DNA of 64,000 nt from Diogma glabrata (GCA_963693315.1 OY856187.1:380779306-380843305), one strand, 5' to 3'. Positions 36,500 to 48,289 are shown, counted from the stretch's first letter. The notes: a model not told the origin generated them from the sequence alone. Made by a program: numbers and translations.

Positions 36500-37612
36500 C
36501 GACTTCGACTCCGGCTCCGACTCCGACTCCGACTCCGACTCCGACTCCGACTCCGACTCCAACTCTGACTCTGACTCCAACTCCGACTCCGACTCCGACT
36601 CCGACTCCGACTCCGACTCCGACTCCGACTCCGACTCCGACTCCGACTCCGACTCCGACTCCGACTCCGACTCCGACTCCGACTCCGACTCCGACTCCGA
36701 CTCCGACTCCAACTCTGAATCTGACTCCAACTCCGACTCCGACTCCGACTCCGACTCCGACTCCGACTCCGACTCCGACTCAGACTCAGACTCCGACTCC
36801 GACTCCGACTCCGACTCCGACTCCGACTCCGACTCCGACTCCGACTCCGACTCCGACTCCGACTCCGACTCCGACTCCGACTCCGACTCCGACTCCAACT
36901 CCGACTCCGACTCCGACTCCGACTCCGACTCCGACTCCGACTCCGACTCCGACTCCAACTCCGACTCCGACTCCGACTCCGACTCCGACTCCGACTCCGA
37001 CTCCGACTCCGACTCCGACTCCGACTCCGACTCCGACTCCGACTCCGACTCCGACTCCGACTCCGACTCCGACTCTGACTCCGACTCCGACTCCGACTCC
37101 GACTCCGACTCCGACTCCGACTCCGACTCCGACTCCGACTCCGACTCCGACTCCGACTCCGACTCCGACTCCGACTCCGACTCCGACTCCGACTCCGACT
37201 CCGACTCCGACTCCGACTCCGACTCCGACTCCGACTCCGACTCCGACTCCGACTCCGACTCCGACTCCGACTCCGACTCCGACTCCGACTCCGACTCCGA
37301 CTCCGACTCCGACTCCGACTCCGACTCCGACTTCGACTCCGACTCCGACTCCGACTCCGACTCCGACTCCGACTCCGACTCCGACTCCGACTCCGACTCC
37401 GACTCCGACTCCGACTCCGACTCCGACTCCGACTCCGACTCCGACTCCGACTCCGACTCCGACTCCGACTCCGACTCCGACTCCGACTCCGACTCCGACT
37501 CCGACTCCGACTCCGACTCCGACTCCGACTCCGACTCCGACTACGACTCCGACTCCGACTCCGACTCCGACTCCAACTCCGACTCCGACTCCGACTCCCG
37601 ACTCCGACTTCG
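36500..37612. repeat. Hexamer array (gactcc)n, about 185 units
   Basis: Roughly 1.1 kb of gactcc repeats with scattered single-base changes (aactcc, gactct, gacttc, gactac). Motif blocks such as aactctgactctgactcc at 36561 and aactctgaatctgactcc at 36711 lie 150 bp apart, showing higher-order duplication. The same hexamer is present in few copies at the right end of the hAT element (40940-41055), so the array probably grew from the terminal sequence. Open frames through it (Ser-Asp, Ser-Glu, Val-Gly) exist in three frames only because the unit is a multiple of three without stops. They should not be annotated as genes. Confidence 0.97.
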
Positions 37613-37799
37613 ACTCCAATTCATATATAATAGAAACTATTCAAATTTAATTTCAAAACAATAAATTCTACAAAACTTAATAAAGCACCTGGTATCGACT
37701 ACGATATAAAATATCCGGAATGATAGTTCAGGGTGGTGAAACTCTATCTTCAAGATTGTTTCAACTTGTTAAATGATCTGTATAGGACTGAAACTATTA

Positions 37800-38364
37800 G
37801 TCCCTGGGCCGGCGCCGATTTCATGTGATGATTACTACATATTTTATACTTCGGGAGGCGTCTGTCCTTGACGAGCCCAAAAACATTTGTTCTGCGATTT
37901 TTCTCAAATCGGCCGCTTTTGCGTTCGGCAAGCTCCGAAAAATGCCGAACGCCCGCGATCTTGTAAATTTGCTACCAAATTGTTTTTTCTTAACTATGGG
38001 GGTTGGAAATTTGTTTTAGAACACGAGGGTAAGCTTGTCCGACCACAATGTGTTTGCTATTGTCGAGTCTGACAGCTGACACTTTGGATGTTTGAGTTGT
38101 CGGACTAGACAATAGCCGACAAATTTTTGTCGTACAAGGTTACCCTCATGTTCTGAATCAAATTTCCAACCACCATAGTTAAAAAAACACAAAAATTTAC
38201 AAGAACTCGGGAAATCGGCATTTTTCGGAGCTTGCCGAATGCAAAAGCGGCCGATTTGAGAAAAATCTCTGAACAAATGTTTTCTTGCTCGTCCAGGACA
38301 GGCGCCTCACGAGGTATAAAATATGTGGTAATCATCAAATGAAATCGGCGCCGACACAGGGACT
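37800..38364. mobile_element. Foldback/MITE with about 280-bp inverted arms
   Basis: Arms 37800-38075 and 38096-38364 are reverse complements at roughly 85 percent by eye: gtccctg...ggcgccgatttcat on the left, atgaaatcggcgcc...cagggac on the right. TA flanks both sides (37798-37799 and 38365-38366), consistent with a Tc1/mariner-type TA target. It sits inside the RTE reverse transcriptase at the point between the QGGE and PQDW blocks. Open frames on both strands are arms read in mirror fashion. Confidence 0.85.
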
Positions 38365-38859
38365 AAATGCCACAGGACTGGCATTCAGCTACGTTGATAC
38401 CAATTTACAAAAATGATAAACGCAACCTATGTGGAAATTACAGGTGAATTGCTCTACTATCCCACATATTATATATGATTTTTATAAATTTTTCTAGTAG
38501 ACCAACCAACTTTTCAAATTTCCAAAACGGGACATGATTGATATCACCAACTTTCATTATCCTCTTCTACACTGAGCGAAATGAGCGAAGAGATTCACTT
38601 TAATACAAATAAACAGTAAAATTTGAAAAATAGAATCAATTTTATAGTATCGTATTTTGAATAGTAAAGCGCAGAGCTGTTAAACTGATTGGCAAAACAA
38701 CTCTTACTGATGAGCTTGATTCTTTGTAGCACACACGAAATGTTGCTGATCTGACAATTTTCTACAAATACATTATGGATGAAGTATGAACGAACTTCCG
38801 CAGAAATAAAATCAATTTTACCTGAACTAGCAAGCCAGAGCAAGTGTTGTGCCCCCATT

Positions 38860-39020
38860 TACGGTTCAAATAAAAAAGTGTAGAACTGTCTCCTTTCAAC
38901 GTGATTTTTTCAACAGAGTCTCTCACTTCTGGAATGCCTTACCTTCTTGGGTTTTCCCCGATGGCTTTAATCCTCAAAATTTTAAAGTTAACGTTAGTAA
39001 ATTTCTTAAAGAAACTTAAT
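38860..39020 (+). pseudogene. C-terminal end of a non-LTR retrotransposon ORF2
   Basis: Plus strand: FQRDFFNRVSHFWNALPSWV, followed by FPDGF, NFKVNVSKFLKKLNLFEHN. The N(R)V..FWNaLP..v....F...vs.fl pattern is the usual LINE ORF2 terminus (Jockey/CR1-type). A different element from the surrounding RTE copy; only this end remains. Confidence 0.6.
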
Positions 39021-39029
39021 TTATTTGAA

Positions 39030-40139
39030 CATAATCCTAATCCGTAGTTGGCATGGTGTCTTCGGATATTCATAGATGTTAATTTATAATTTATTATAAT
39101 CAACACTAAACATGCCTAACTTTGAATAAAAAAAAAATAAGTTACATCGTAATTTGGTAATAAATTTATAGAATCTAAGTTAACAAAATCCCAAATGATT
39201 TTTACTACAAATAAATCAAATTATGCGAGGTTTTCGAATAACGAGGATGAACTTTTAATAGAACCCGTGACGTCCATTTGAACTCATTGATGCCAATATC
39301 ATTTAAACCACCTTCAAATTTAATACAATTTAACAAAAGAGTATCGCAATAAAATGAACACCATATCAGGATAGGTTAGGTTACGAACAGAAGCATTCAT
39401 ATGCCACGCTTAGGTTAGACTTAAACCACGCTTAGGTCTACTGATCTTTTGTGATACCTCACCTAACACTAACTTATCATGTAAGCTCAAACCTCTAACT
39501 TATAGACTTTAGTATCATAAATCGGCTCTATATAGTCTTGACTGGGATTAGCTCCGTCGATCCTGGGCATGAGTCGTCTTTTGCGTTTACACTCTCGGCT
39601 TTACATTCCCAAGTCTAGTAACACATTAAAATGAAAAGGATCTAATCAATTCAAACTTTATAAAACCTCACCCATTTGACGAAGTTTTTGAATTTTTGAA
39701 ACCTAAACATTTCTTTCATTATGATTTCAATATTTAGAAAGAAAACAGGAAAAACAAACGAGATAAATAAAATATTCTCAACAGAAAAAGCAGCCAAAAT
39801 ATTTTCTACAGTTCCTTCAGTTTCTGTTCCGTGGTTATTTTTTGTAAACGTTAAATAATTTTTTGCCATGCCATCTCATCATCATATGGAAATGGAGTTA
39901 GTGTGATTTGTGAAATCAAAGATTCATTTTTGCTATGTGTACTTCATTTCACAAAAAAAATCCAATTTTTATGAATTCTATAAATATTCACACAAAAAAA
40001 ACTTATTGTAATGAAACGGGTGAAATCTCGTCCCGTTCGTTCGTCCTGTTACGTTCAAAACAGGACGGTTGCAAGTCCCGTTTTCTTGCCAAAAACAAAC
40101 GTTTTGCTGAACAACTGTTTTGAGTATGTCAGTGTGACA
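39030..40139. other. Mixed non-coding sequence inside the nested stack
   Basis: Contains a stretch with ggttaggtt and repeated acgcttaggt (39360-39450); no protein motif. Its origin (older insertion within the RTE copy) is inferred from position only. Confidence 0.4.
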
Positions 40140-41064
40140 TCAGGCAATACTGAGGTACCACCGATGTATTTCTATCGATAAGGATGATTTTGAAAAAATG
40201 TTTAGAGCTCAATATACCGTCTCCACTTAATGGACTCTTAATGCTGTGCATAAATAGAATACAAAGTAGCAAAATTTCCTAAAGTTGACTCCGGCTTAAA
40301 ACAAGGTGTTGCTATTTTCTCTACACTTTTTAAACGGGCTTTGGAATATGTGGCAGCAAAATAAAACTAACAACAATATATTGTCATTAAAATCGATATC
40401 GTACACTGATGATATTGTCATCATTGGCAGAAGTGAATCTTTAAGAAGTGAGACTTCAAGTCGCTTGAGACGGGCAATTAGATAGACAATTTGGTCCGCC
40501 AAAAAATTATGATAAAATCAAACATATGATTTTTTCAAGAGCTGTTGAGGAAAATGATTTGATGTGCGGCGAAAAAGGAATCAGGGGAGTTGAATCCTTT
40601 TAATATTCGTAATCGAAGCTTGACTGAAACAACGGCTCGAATAAACCTCTTCTTAAATCATCGTATATTTCAACTGACAACAAACTCAAGATATACAAAA
40701 CATTAATTAGACAAGTGATGATATATAGGCTCAAACGTAAAGCCGGTTTAGAGTCTGGAATAATTCAAAAATTACCGTCAGTTCACTAGAGAGTGAACGA
40801 CCGCGTGGTAGACCATTACTACAATGCAACACTGACGTAATGAATAGTAATAAAATAATTTATAATTCTGTTTTATGCGTAGAAGGAAGAACTATACGAA
40901 AGAAAATAAAAATAAAAAATAACAGAATATAATTTTCAAATAGGAGTCGGAGTCGACCAATTTTTTGATTATTTTACCGACTCCGACTCCGACTCCAGTT
41001 ACTAGAAAATTCGTCCCGACTCCGACTCCGACTTCTCGACTCCGACTCCGACTCCGCAGCCCTG

Positions 41065-41845
41065 CTCAAAAACATTTACATTTAGCGTTCAGCAATTTCA
41101 ACTTTTCAAATACAAATAATCCATTATCTAACAATTTCATGTTCAATTACATTTCATGTCATACAAATAAATAATTTAATTTTTTTTTTTCAAATAAAAG
41201 AGGTCTGATTGAATTGATTTCAAAAAATTATAACAATAAACAAAATCAAAAAATTCAAACTTTTTCCAAGACTCCAAAAACTATAATAAAATCAAAAATT
41301 ACTGCTTTCTTCAAAATTCCTAAAATATTCAAGAGAATTTTACAAAATCAAAAATTCCAAAAATGTTCTAATAATTTAAACGTATTTGAAAATTCTAAAG
41401 ACATTGTAACAATTATTACAAAATCAAGGATTGAAACTTGTGTCAAAATTTTAAAAATATTACAAAAATTATAACAAAATCAAAATTAAAACTTTTTCCA
41501 AGATGATTTAGTCAATCAAGATTAAATCTAACAAGATGATATGTTAAGTTTATTCAATTAAAAAACCGCTTTTTTGTCATACAAATAATTAATTTTATTT
41601 GACAAATGTTTCTAATCGAAAATGTTTCCCATTTTATGTTTCTCAAAAAATTGGGCAAAAAACTAAATGAAAATCATTCTTTTGACACACTTGAAATAAT
41701 TTTATTGACACACGTATAGTTCAATAATCAAGCTTCTGTTCTCACGTACCAATCCCAACCATCAATATTTCTCATTATCACTTAAAATGAAGGTTTTTAA
41801 GCCAAAAGTATGATTTTTTTTTTGACACGTTTAATGATTTTTTTA
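41065..41845 (-). repeat. AT-rich dispersed repeat, copy B, second part
   Basis: Continuation of 36140-36430 after the hAT insertion. It holds the reverse complement of the internal array (ataacaaaatcaaaaattc-like units, 41210-41500) and then of the start segment with gacacactt and attgacacac motifs. Confidence 0.75.
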
Positions 41846-41889
41846 CACAGTGCCGGTCGGTACAGTTATCGACCCTTCATCTCTTACAA

Positions 41890-42195
41890 TTAAGTCATCC
41901 TATTTTTAGAAGCAAAGCTTATTGTTAACGACGGATTATCGATTCCTTATTATATTTTGAATAAAAGTTCCACAGGAGAAATGGAATTATTAGAAACTCA
42001 GGCACACATTCTTAAAATGCACCACAAATCAACATCAATCTGTAGTTTTGCAAACGGCTGTCTCAATCAAAGTACCCCAATTTGAAAAAAGCTACTTGCA
42101 GATTACTGTCCATATTCGGCACATCATACTGTTGTGAATCACTTTTTCCAACAATAAAATTTATAACATTAAAGCAACGTTCACAACTTACAAAT
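41890..42195 (+). pseudogene. hAT transposase of GTF2IRD2/ZBED5 type, C-terminal part
   Basis: Plus strand: GEMELLETQAHILK (41975-42020), then VPQFEK and, from about 42103, LLSIFGTSYCCESLFPTIKF and KQRSQLTNN. FGTsYCCESLFS..K.IK...R..Lt is the diagnostic dimerisation block of this subgroup. It completes the protein whose middle part lies at 35885-36135, so the pair marks the two flanks of a 5.7-kb insertion stack. Frames change between blocks. Confidence 0.85.
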
Positions 42196-42199
42196 AACC

Positions 42200-43185
42200 C
42201 CGTTCACAAATTACAAGCGTCGTACCACGCTAACCAGCTATGAACACGATTTCAAACAAGTTACAAACACACATGCCATCTACCAGCAATCAATAGCTGT
42301 CAGTGCCATGCTAGAAAATTTAAATATATGTATGTATTCATAGTTAAAGTATTTGCTTGAAGACGGTGTATGCAACTTGCAGGGAAATAAAAATTCCATA
42401 TCGACTTTGATACTTTATTTTTTTGTTGGCTTTCGTAACGAGAATTTATTGAAATTCGGCTCCACGTGTAACGAAGTTTGGCCATCTCTGCTCTACCATG
42501 TTCTCATAGAGACATAAAACTTGGAATTATCCATTTTAAGAATAATTTATAGCGTATCAAAATACTTTTCGAGCTTGATAGATTAGATTCATTTTGTTTG
42601 CAATATATTTGGTTTGAAGCTTGTGGAAAAATACACAATAAACAGAATCACGGAAACAATTAAAATCAAAATTAGTTAAAATATAGATTTTTATCGTTAC
42701 AAGTTAATATTTACTCATATATGCTAATTACAAATAAGATAAAAGGTGGTTCGATTGATTACTAATCTCAATCCGATAAACCATTTCAAAATAATAATTC
42801 AACACCAATAACAAATTAAAAGAGATAAACCTTGAAGGACAATCGATTTTTAATCGTAATTTATTATTTAACACGTTTGTACAATAAAACCGCATCTTTA
42901 ACACTTTTGTATATACATATATATTTGTATAAGTTAAAATTAATAATCGAACTTGAATTAAACAATTTCACCGAGATTTCACAAACTATAAATAAAAATA
43001 CAGAAAATTTTACAAAATTTATTTTGTTTTTTTCTTTTGAAGATCATTAACAGGTAGTTAATTATCCCTAAGCTAATTGATGTTTCTTATTTGGTTTTTA
43101 ATAAATTGCTTAACTTAAAAAAATTAATAAGGATTGTTTCGAAATTAAGTTGTCAATTTTTTGTTCTTTCTGACGTGTAACTATA
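42200..43185. other. AT-rich, no gene supported
   Basis: Only chance frames (42485-42300 minus, 42832-43050 plus). Confidence 0.4.
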
Positions 43186-43190
43186 CTAAC

Positions 43191-43393
43191 ATGGCAAGCG
43201 GCGAAAAAATCCGGTGACAAAAAGTTTGCATCATAAAGGGGGTGGGGGTGAGGAGAAGGAGAATTTGTTTATTCGTAATACTGTTTATAATTACAATTTA
43301 CGAAGCAACTGTACCGAAATTTTGGTAAAATGTTTCAGCCACTATGAGAAGAAATTGACTAGTTTTGGAATATATTCCACAAATGCCGAGAAA
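43191..43393 (+). CDS. Candidate first coding exon, unidentified
   Basis: An ATG in good context (aacATGGca at 43191) starts a frame that breaks at a run of six A (43204-43209). The frame from 43214 is then open for 60 codons to a consensus donor (gtaagt at 43394). One extra base in the A-run would join the two. The predicted piece has a Gly-rich turn (HHKGGGGEEKENLF) and a helix ending KCFSHYEKKLTSFG. I do not recognise it and found no matching second exon. It may be a host exon with an indel or pure chance. Confidence 0.25.
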
Positions 43394-43439
43394 GTAAGTA
43401 ATTTGAACCCAACCTTTTCCGATTTTCTCAGAAAATAAC

Positions 43440-44490
43440 TTAATACGTGTTTTATATTTTACACTATTTTTGATACAGGGTGGCTCGAAATTTGTTAAGA
43501 AATTTAAAGATAAACAAAGTTTCTCTTATCGTTTCATTTTTACACACTTTTATTTAACTTGAGATTTGAGAGATGTGTTGGCTTGAATTATTTGATTATC
43601 CATTTTTCAACAAGTTTCCATTATAAGGATAATGTCAAATTTTAAAAACAAATTTGTTGAACCCTTCTGTACGTGTTTCTAAAAGTTTTAGATTTAAACT
43701 TAATAAAACTGAAAAAAATATGTATTCAATATTTTAATTATTTTTTCTTCATCTATAAAAGAATCCAAAATTACATGAAAATCCGTAAGTTCTGAATAAA
43801 CCATTTCACGCGTGGAAGTTTTCTAATACTGCTTTTGTCATTATAATCGAGGACATATTACACGTTTTTGACATTTTTATATTTAACAAATAGCCTTAAA
43901 TTATACATAATGAATGTAAAAATCATGAAATTTATGTTTTTTTAAAAAATTTTTCGTGATAGTTATTCAATGCTAGTTAATAGAATGCGCTGGTAGTAAG
44001 TAAAAAGGAATTATTTATTTTAAAATAATATAATTAAAAATTCTGAAGTACTATTAGAATTTTTGATAGATAAACAATTTTTCAAATGTATGCAAAATGT
44101 GTGAATATTACTAAATATTAATCTCTAACAATAAACTACAAATCTTTCTCCCCTTTCTATACTGACTGCGCCACTTACTACTATTTTATGTATTATGTTT
44201 TTTTACTTTTTAGTTTGTTTTTTTTAAAGCGTTTTTTTTTTAATTTTATTTATTTTTTTTACATTTTAAAATTACAGGCAGATGCTTTGTTTATTTGGAG
44301 ACAAACTTATTTGAATATTTACTATAACCAAGCATTTGCTTTTTGCTAATTTGCTTGAAATATGAAATACATAGATGAATCATCTTTTGAATTACAATAA
44401 AAAATTCATGTTACTAATTATGATGTATTATAAATTAAAATATGGATTAAATATGTAAAGTAATTTTTTTTTTTAAATAATATATTTGTG
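43440..44490. other. AT-rich, no gene seen
   Basis: Homopolymer-rich, low complexity in places (44200-44280). Confidence 0.5.
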
Positions 44491-44499
44491 GCCTTCGCA

Positions 44500-46800
44500 T
44501 TTTTTTGAGCGAGGTAACCATATAGTCAAAGTCTGACAGACCACTAAGTCCTTTATGCTATCCTCATATTCAGTAGCTTAAGACTTTTCTGAAACAAGCC
44601 AATAGCCAAACATTGGCCCTGAGTGAGCCGTACCGTATATTTATTCACATGACGGTGAGCTGTTAGTAGTCCACCATTAGCTTGTAGTCAGACTGGGTCA
44701 GATTTAACAGAAATTCTGTGGTTTATCGGCGCAATTCTGGTATGAGCATCTTGGGGATCTTGCAGTCTTATATGTCCCTTTATTGAGGTCCCTCCACTGG
44801 ATCGAAAGAAAAAATTTTTGACTACCTAGCAATTTTATCTTACCTTTTGATATACCAATGCTGGTTCAGGGCTAATGAGCCTACGAGCAGAGCTCTTTGC
44901 AAAATTATTAGCTTATTCGTTTTCGAGGTTTCCATTATGCGTTAGTGTTCATATCAGTGATACGATGTTCTTGAGCCCAAGATAATTTAAGGATCTTTAA
45001 CATTCTTGCACTATTTTTGAATTAATAATTCCTGGAGTTTTTAGAGCAGCCTAGCTTTTAGAAAAAATGTTAATGAGCTTGCTAGACCACTAAAGCTCCG
45101 TTGATCGCCTCAATGCTGCATTTGTGGCGAAAATCTCAGCTTGAAATATTGTGCAGTATTTGTCAAGTGGAAATTACAGTCCAAGATCTTCATTACTGAA
45201 AGAGACTGCAGCTCTTTCATCATTCTCAGTGAGAGGTTTTACTGCAAATAGCAAATCAGCTACAGACCGGTCCTTTATCGTTGGAATTACAACTCTATAC
45301 TAACAACTACCTTATACATCCAGTAGACCATTTTCGTCAACCCCCATTTGCAAACAAAAGCAATACTGCACTGCTACAGAACGGGTTTGCGCATTTAGTC
45401 TCAACCATGTTGGTTAACGGAACGAACTGTGACTTAGAAGCATTGATCGAGAGACCATTCTTCCGACACCAACTGTTCGTAATGTCCATGGCATTCTGAA
45501 TTTAATGCAAAGATGCCCCATGTTGCCTCTTTCCAAAGCCTCCTTTCAACCCAAGCGGGTTTTTTTTCAGACAGACATCTTTAATATAAAGGTCGATCCA
45601 CCTCTCCAAAGACTTTAGAAAGAATGAGGCAAGAGTGATCGGTCTGAAGTTCTTCGTCTCGCAATAGATGTTTTTTCACTTATAGATGGATAAAAATGAC
45701 TCTTACGATTCTCCAAATCTGTGGTATATAGCCAAGAGTTATACAGGTTACGAAGTTCCTTAAAAGCCTATTACTAATTATGTCCAGACACTGTTGTATC
45801 TTAATAGGCCAAATTGCGTATGGAACAGGAGATGTGTATGGCTCAAAGGAGACCAAGACAGAGCCTTGGACGAAACAACTCTTTTTGCCATTATCCCGTC
45901 CATTTGATTCTTCTGAGGAATCTTCCCAAATACACAGCCAGATGAAGGCGTGCTGCATAAGATTCCTCCTCTGAAGAAGTGTGAGTATCGTTGGATAATT
46001 AAAGGATATCGTTGGATAATTTATCCAGTCTTGCTAAAGAATCTTTTTTCAAAGCTCTCATTAGTGTAACACCCTCTGTGATGGTCTCAATCGACTCACA
46101 GTACTTTTTGTAAGACGTTTTCTTTGATTTTTAAATAAGCTACTAAAAGGTTTCTTTACTTTACTGTACAAAGTCAATCAGGTTCATAACGAGTTTTCAA
46201 GGCTCTGTCCAGAAGTTTCTTGGATTTTTGTTTTAGCCTATTAAGATTTTTGCTCCACTAGACTGACTTGTGTGAACCTCGTTACCTCGTTTCGGGGCTC
46301 GAGCCCTCAAAAGCCAGGACTAAAAGATCTTTGAGTTGGTTAACGGTCTGATCAACAACCTTGACCTTGGAATTGGTTCCTCTAGCCACTAGCCCTCTGA
46401 AACACATTCAATACGTCTGTCTTGGATTCCGGAAGACGTGATCCTTGACTGAAATCGCCTAACTATAAAATCCATGTAGCTGTGATCGCTCTGTGATCAT
46501 GATCACTTTGATAAATATATCCGTAGACATTCTCCAGCTCCTGATTTTTTCTAGAAGAGACCGAATTTAGAATTTCCAAATTAGTAAAGCAGCCAAGTAC
46601 TATAAAAGAGACTGAAATCTGCTGTTGTTATTGGCACTTTTCATTTATGTGATGCTATGCAGGTTGTCGTTTTGTCAGGCCCTCCTTTATGCAGAATGTC
46701 CCAACCTTTCATGGAAATACCGCATACTCTGTTTTTAATGATATAGGGCTCCCGAATTATTAATATTTTTGTATGCAAATTTTTAGAAAGTGGAGCCATG
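44500..46800 (-). pseudogene. R1-clade non-LTR retrotransposon, decayed
   Basis: Minus strand from 46560 downward. Endonuclease end is badly degraded (SDHSYMDFIVR near 46480). Linker: SKNLNRLKQKSKKLLDRAL (46250-46200). Reverse transcriptase start: PYTSPVPYAIWPIKIQQ, NFVTCITLGYIPQIWR and VIFIHL (45845-45685), matching the R1-clade FkPyKspG.DGI.P and GYiP..Wr..V.FIP blocks. Then a degraded palm. RNase H domain: CTIFQAEIFATNAALR near 45140 (the Glu of the active site is in AEI) and NLENE.ANNFAKSSARR near 44930, followed by PEPALV. An RNase H at the end is usual for this clade. Stops and shifts are frequent. It belongs to the same clade as 21900-23840 but lies in the opposite orientation. Confidence 0.8.
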
Positions 46801-47400
46801 AGATTATATGACCCACTTATGCTATGTTGAAGATTAATTTGTCAAAACTGAAGCTTGTCTACTGACATCATAACAGTGATTGTTGCTTATATCTTCAAGC
46901 CCGATCCAGCAAACTTTACATCTTTAATAAACCGCACATGAAGAACAGTTTCGCTTTTCGATAGGATATCGCTTTCGCACTACCTTCATTCCTGGCTGAT
47001 GATAAAAATGTTGCTCGTTTTATTTGTCAATAAGAAATTGGTAGCAAAATATATGAAAACGAATTTTTTGACACACTAAAAAATTAACAATCGAGTGCCT
47101 GGTCTTGCAAGAGCTCCTTAACAGTTGCAAACCATCAACATAGTCCTACAATAAAGTTTCTATTAATTATCACTTTAAACTAAACTAAAGATTTTTAAGC
47201 AAAACTTGTAAACTAATAATTTTCGTGATACGAATAGTTGCCACACAACGTTCATGTAATCGCCAATTCATTACCATTAACCGTTAGAAGATTTTAATTT
47301 TGGGGTTCATTAATAGATAATAAGATTACTGTTACAGTGGTTTTTAAAATATAAAATTAAATTGCACCTTGCAATTGTTGTAGAAAATACGAGATTTGAT
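46801..47400. other. No gene seen
   Basis: No motif or repeat could be supported. Confidence 0.4.
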
Positions 47401-47439
47401 TATTTAGAGAACGCATCGCGTAGCTGATGTCACTTTTAC

Positions 47440-47670
47440 AAGAAAGTCGGTCAAGATAGAAAAAAAAATCGCTCGCCTTGAGTTCCGTCAACGTAACATA
47501 TCAAAACATCAAAAATAATTAACATAGTCAATAGCAATATCAATTGAAAATTAATTGAAATAATACAAAAATATTACATCGGGTTAAACTTTTTTATGGT
47601 AACTAAAGAAAATTCAATTACACCAGCTTGTAATATATTGTACTGAACTTCCAAACCTTCAACACAGAAA
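47440..47670 (+). repeat. Dispersed repeat related to 28630-28790
   Basis: tcgctcgccttgagttccgtc here aligns with ttcgctcgctgagggttccg at 28636. About 130 bp later tttatggtaactaaagaaaa and acaccagcttgtaa align with tttatggtggctaaagaaag and gccagcttctaa. Same orientation, non-coding here. At 48220-48255 a tgtctgtctgccagccgtcc block resembles the gtccgtccg blocks that accompany this repeat type. Confidence 0.6.
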
Positions 47671-48289
47671 TATAACTATTTGAAATTCGCTATATTTTGT
47701 GTTAATTGTTAAAGATTTACTTATTTTTTTAACCATTCGAGTTCGCTACGAATGAACAAGTGGGCTACATGTTTGACGTAATACACCAAAGACTAGGGAA
47801 GTATCCGCAAATACATTACTAACATTAAGCGCTGGATAAAAAAGAAATGCTTGAATGTCTTGACCTATTTAATACTGAAATTTGAACTAGATCAAAGTCC
47901 ATTCAAGAAGTGGCTTCATTGTTTGAGGTTGTACAAACAATATTTTTCTTTCGGCAAGAACGGGGGAGTTAAAAATAGATATTACAAAGTTTTTATTTTG
48001 AATGCGTTATTCCTGAGATAACAGCTATTAAAGTGGAAAAAATAAGAGATTTTAAAATAATTTGCCGTTCGCTTAGTAAGTAATCTTCTAAATATTTTAC
48101 TTCGGTCAGAAAGACCTAAGTATTACATTCACGAGCCAAAAGTGAAATTCTTACCCCCTCTTTTTTGGCATTTCTCGACGTTTTAGAACCTACTGGTTTT
48201 AAAAAAGCAAAAGAAATTATAAATGTCTGTCTGCCAGCCGTCCATCCGGCCGTCATTACCTACAAAATCTAGAAAACCACTGTACGGAT

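Larger units (their letters stand above)
37640..40930 (+). pseudogene. RTE-like LINE in pieces, interrupted by insertions
   Basis: Plus-strand reverse transcriptase pieces in correct order. First: LNKAPGIDYDI and QGGETLSSRLFQLVK (37675-37770). Second, after the foldback: MPQDWHSATLIPIYKND and CGNYR (38367-38440). Third, after about 1.7 kb of other DNA: SGLKQG-like sequence, then LKRALEYVAAK (40330-40360), SISYTDDIVIIGRSES (40394-40440; the usual YADD is YTDD), KLKIYKTLIRQVMIY (40685-40730) and RPRGRPLLQCN (40800-40830). An A-rich tail (40895-40925) marks the 3' end. It is the same family type as 31755-33790. Many stops; inactive. The DNA between 38480 and 40140 includes a second LINE remnant. 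Confidence 0.8.
36431..41064. mobile_element. hAT-type insertion with 8-bp target duplication, holding nested elements
   Basis: The left end reads cagggctgcagagtcgg and the right end, read inward, cagggctgcggagtcgg; one mismatch in 17. Both sides carry ctcaaaaa (36423-36430 and 41065-41072), a perfect 8-bp duplication. The related repeat copy A has the uninterrupted site (ggtttttgagtagtttgctg at 5176-5195), a paralogous empty site. No transposase of its own was found, so the element is non-autonomous. Its original body seems to be short TIR-proximal ggagtc/gactcc sequence; the rest is the hexamer array (36500-37612) and later insertions (RTE LINE 37640-40930, foldback 37800-38364). Confidence 0.9.

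Noticed and set aside
36344..37664. Very long open frames encoding Ser-Asp, Ser-Glu or Val-Gly repeats
   Set aside because: They come from a gactcc hexamer array read in several frames; no start context, domain or non-repeat coding part supports a gene.
37825..38338. Frames on both strands with the same wording (AFGKLRKMP)
   Set aside because: Mirror translations of the inverted arms of the foldback element.
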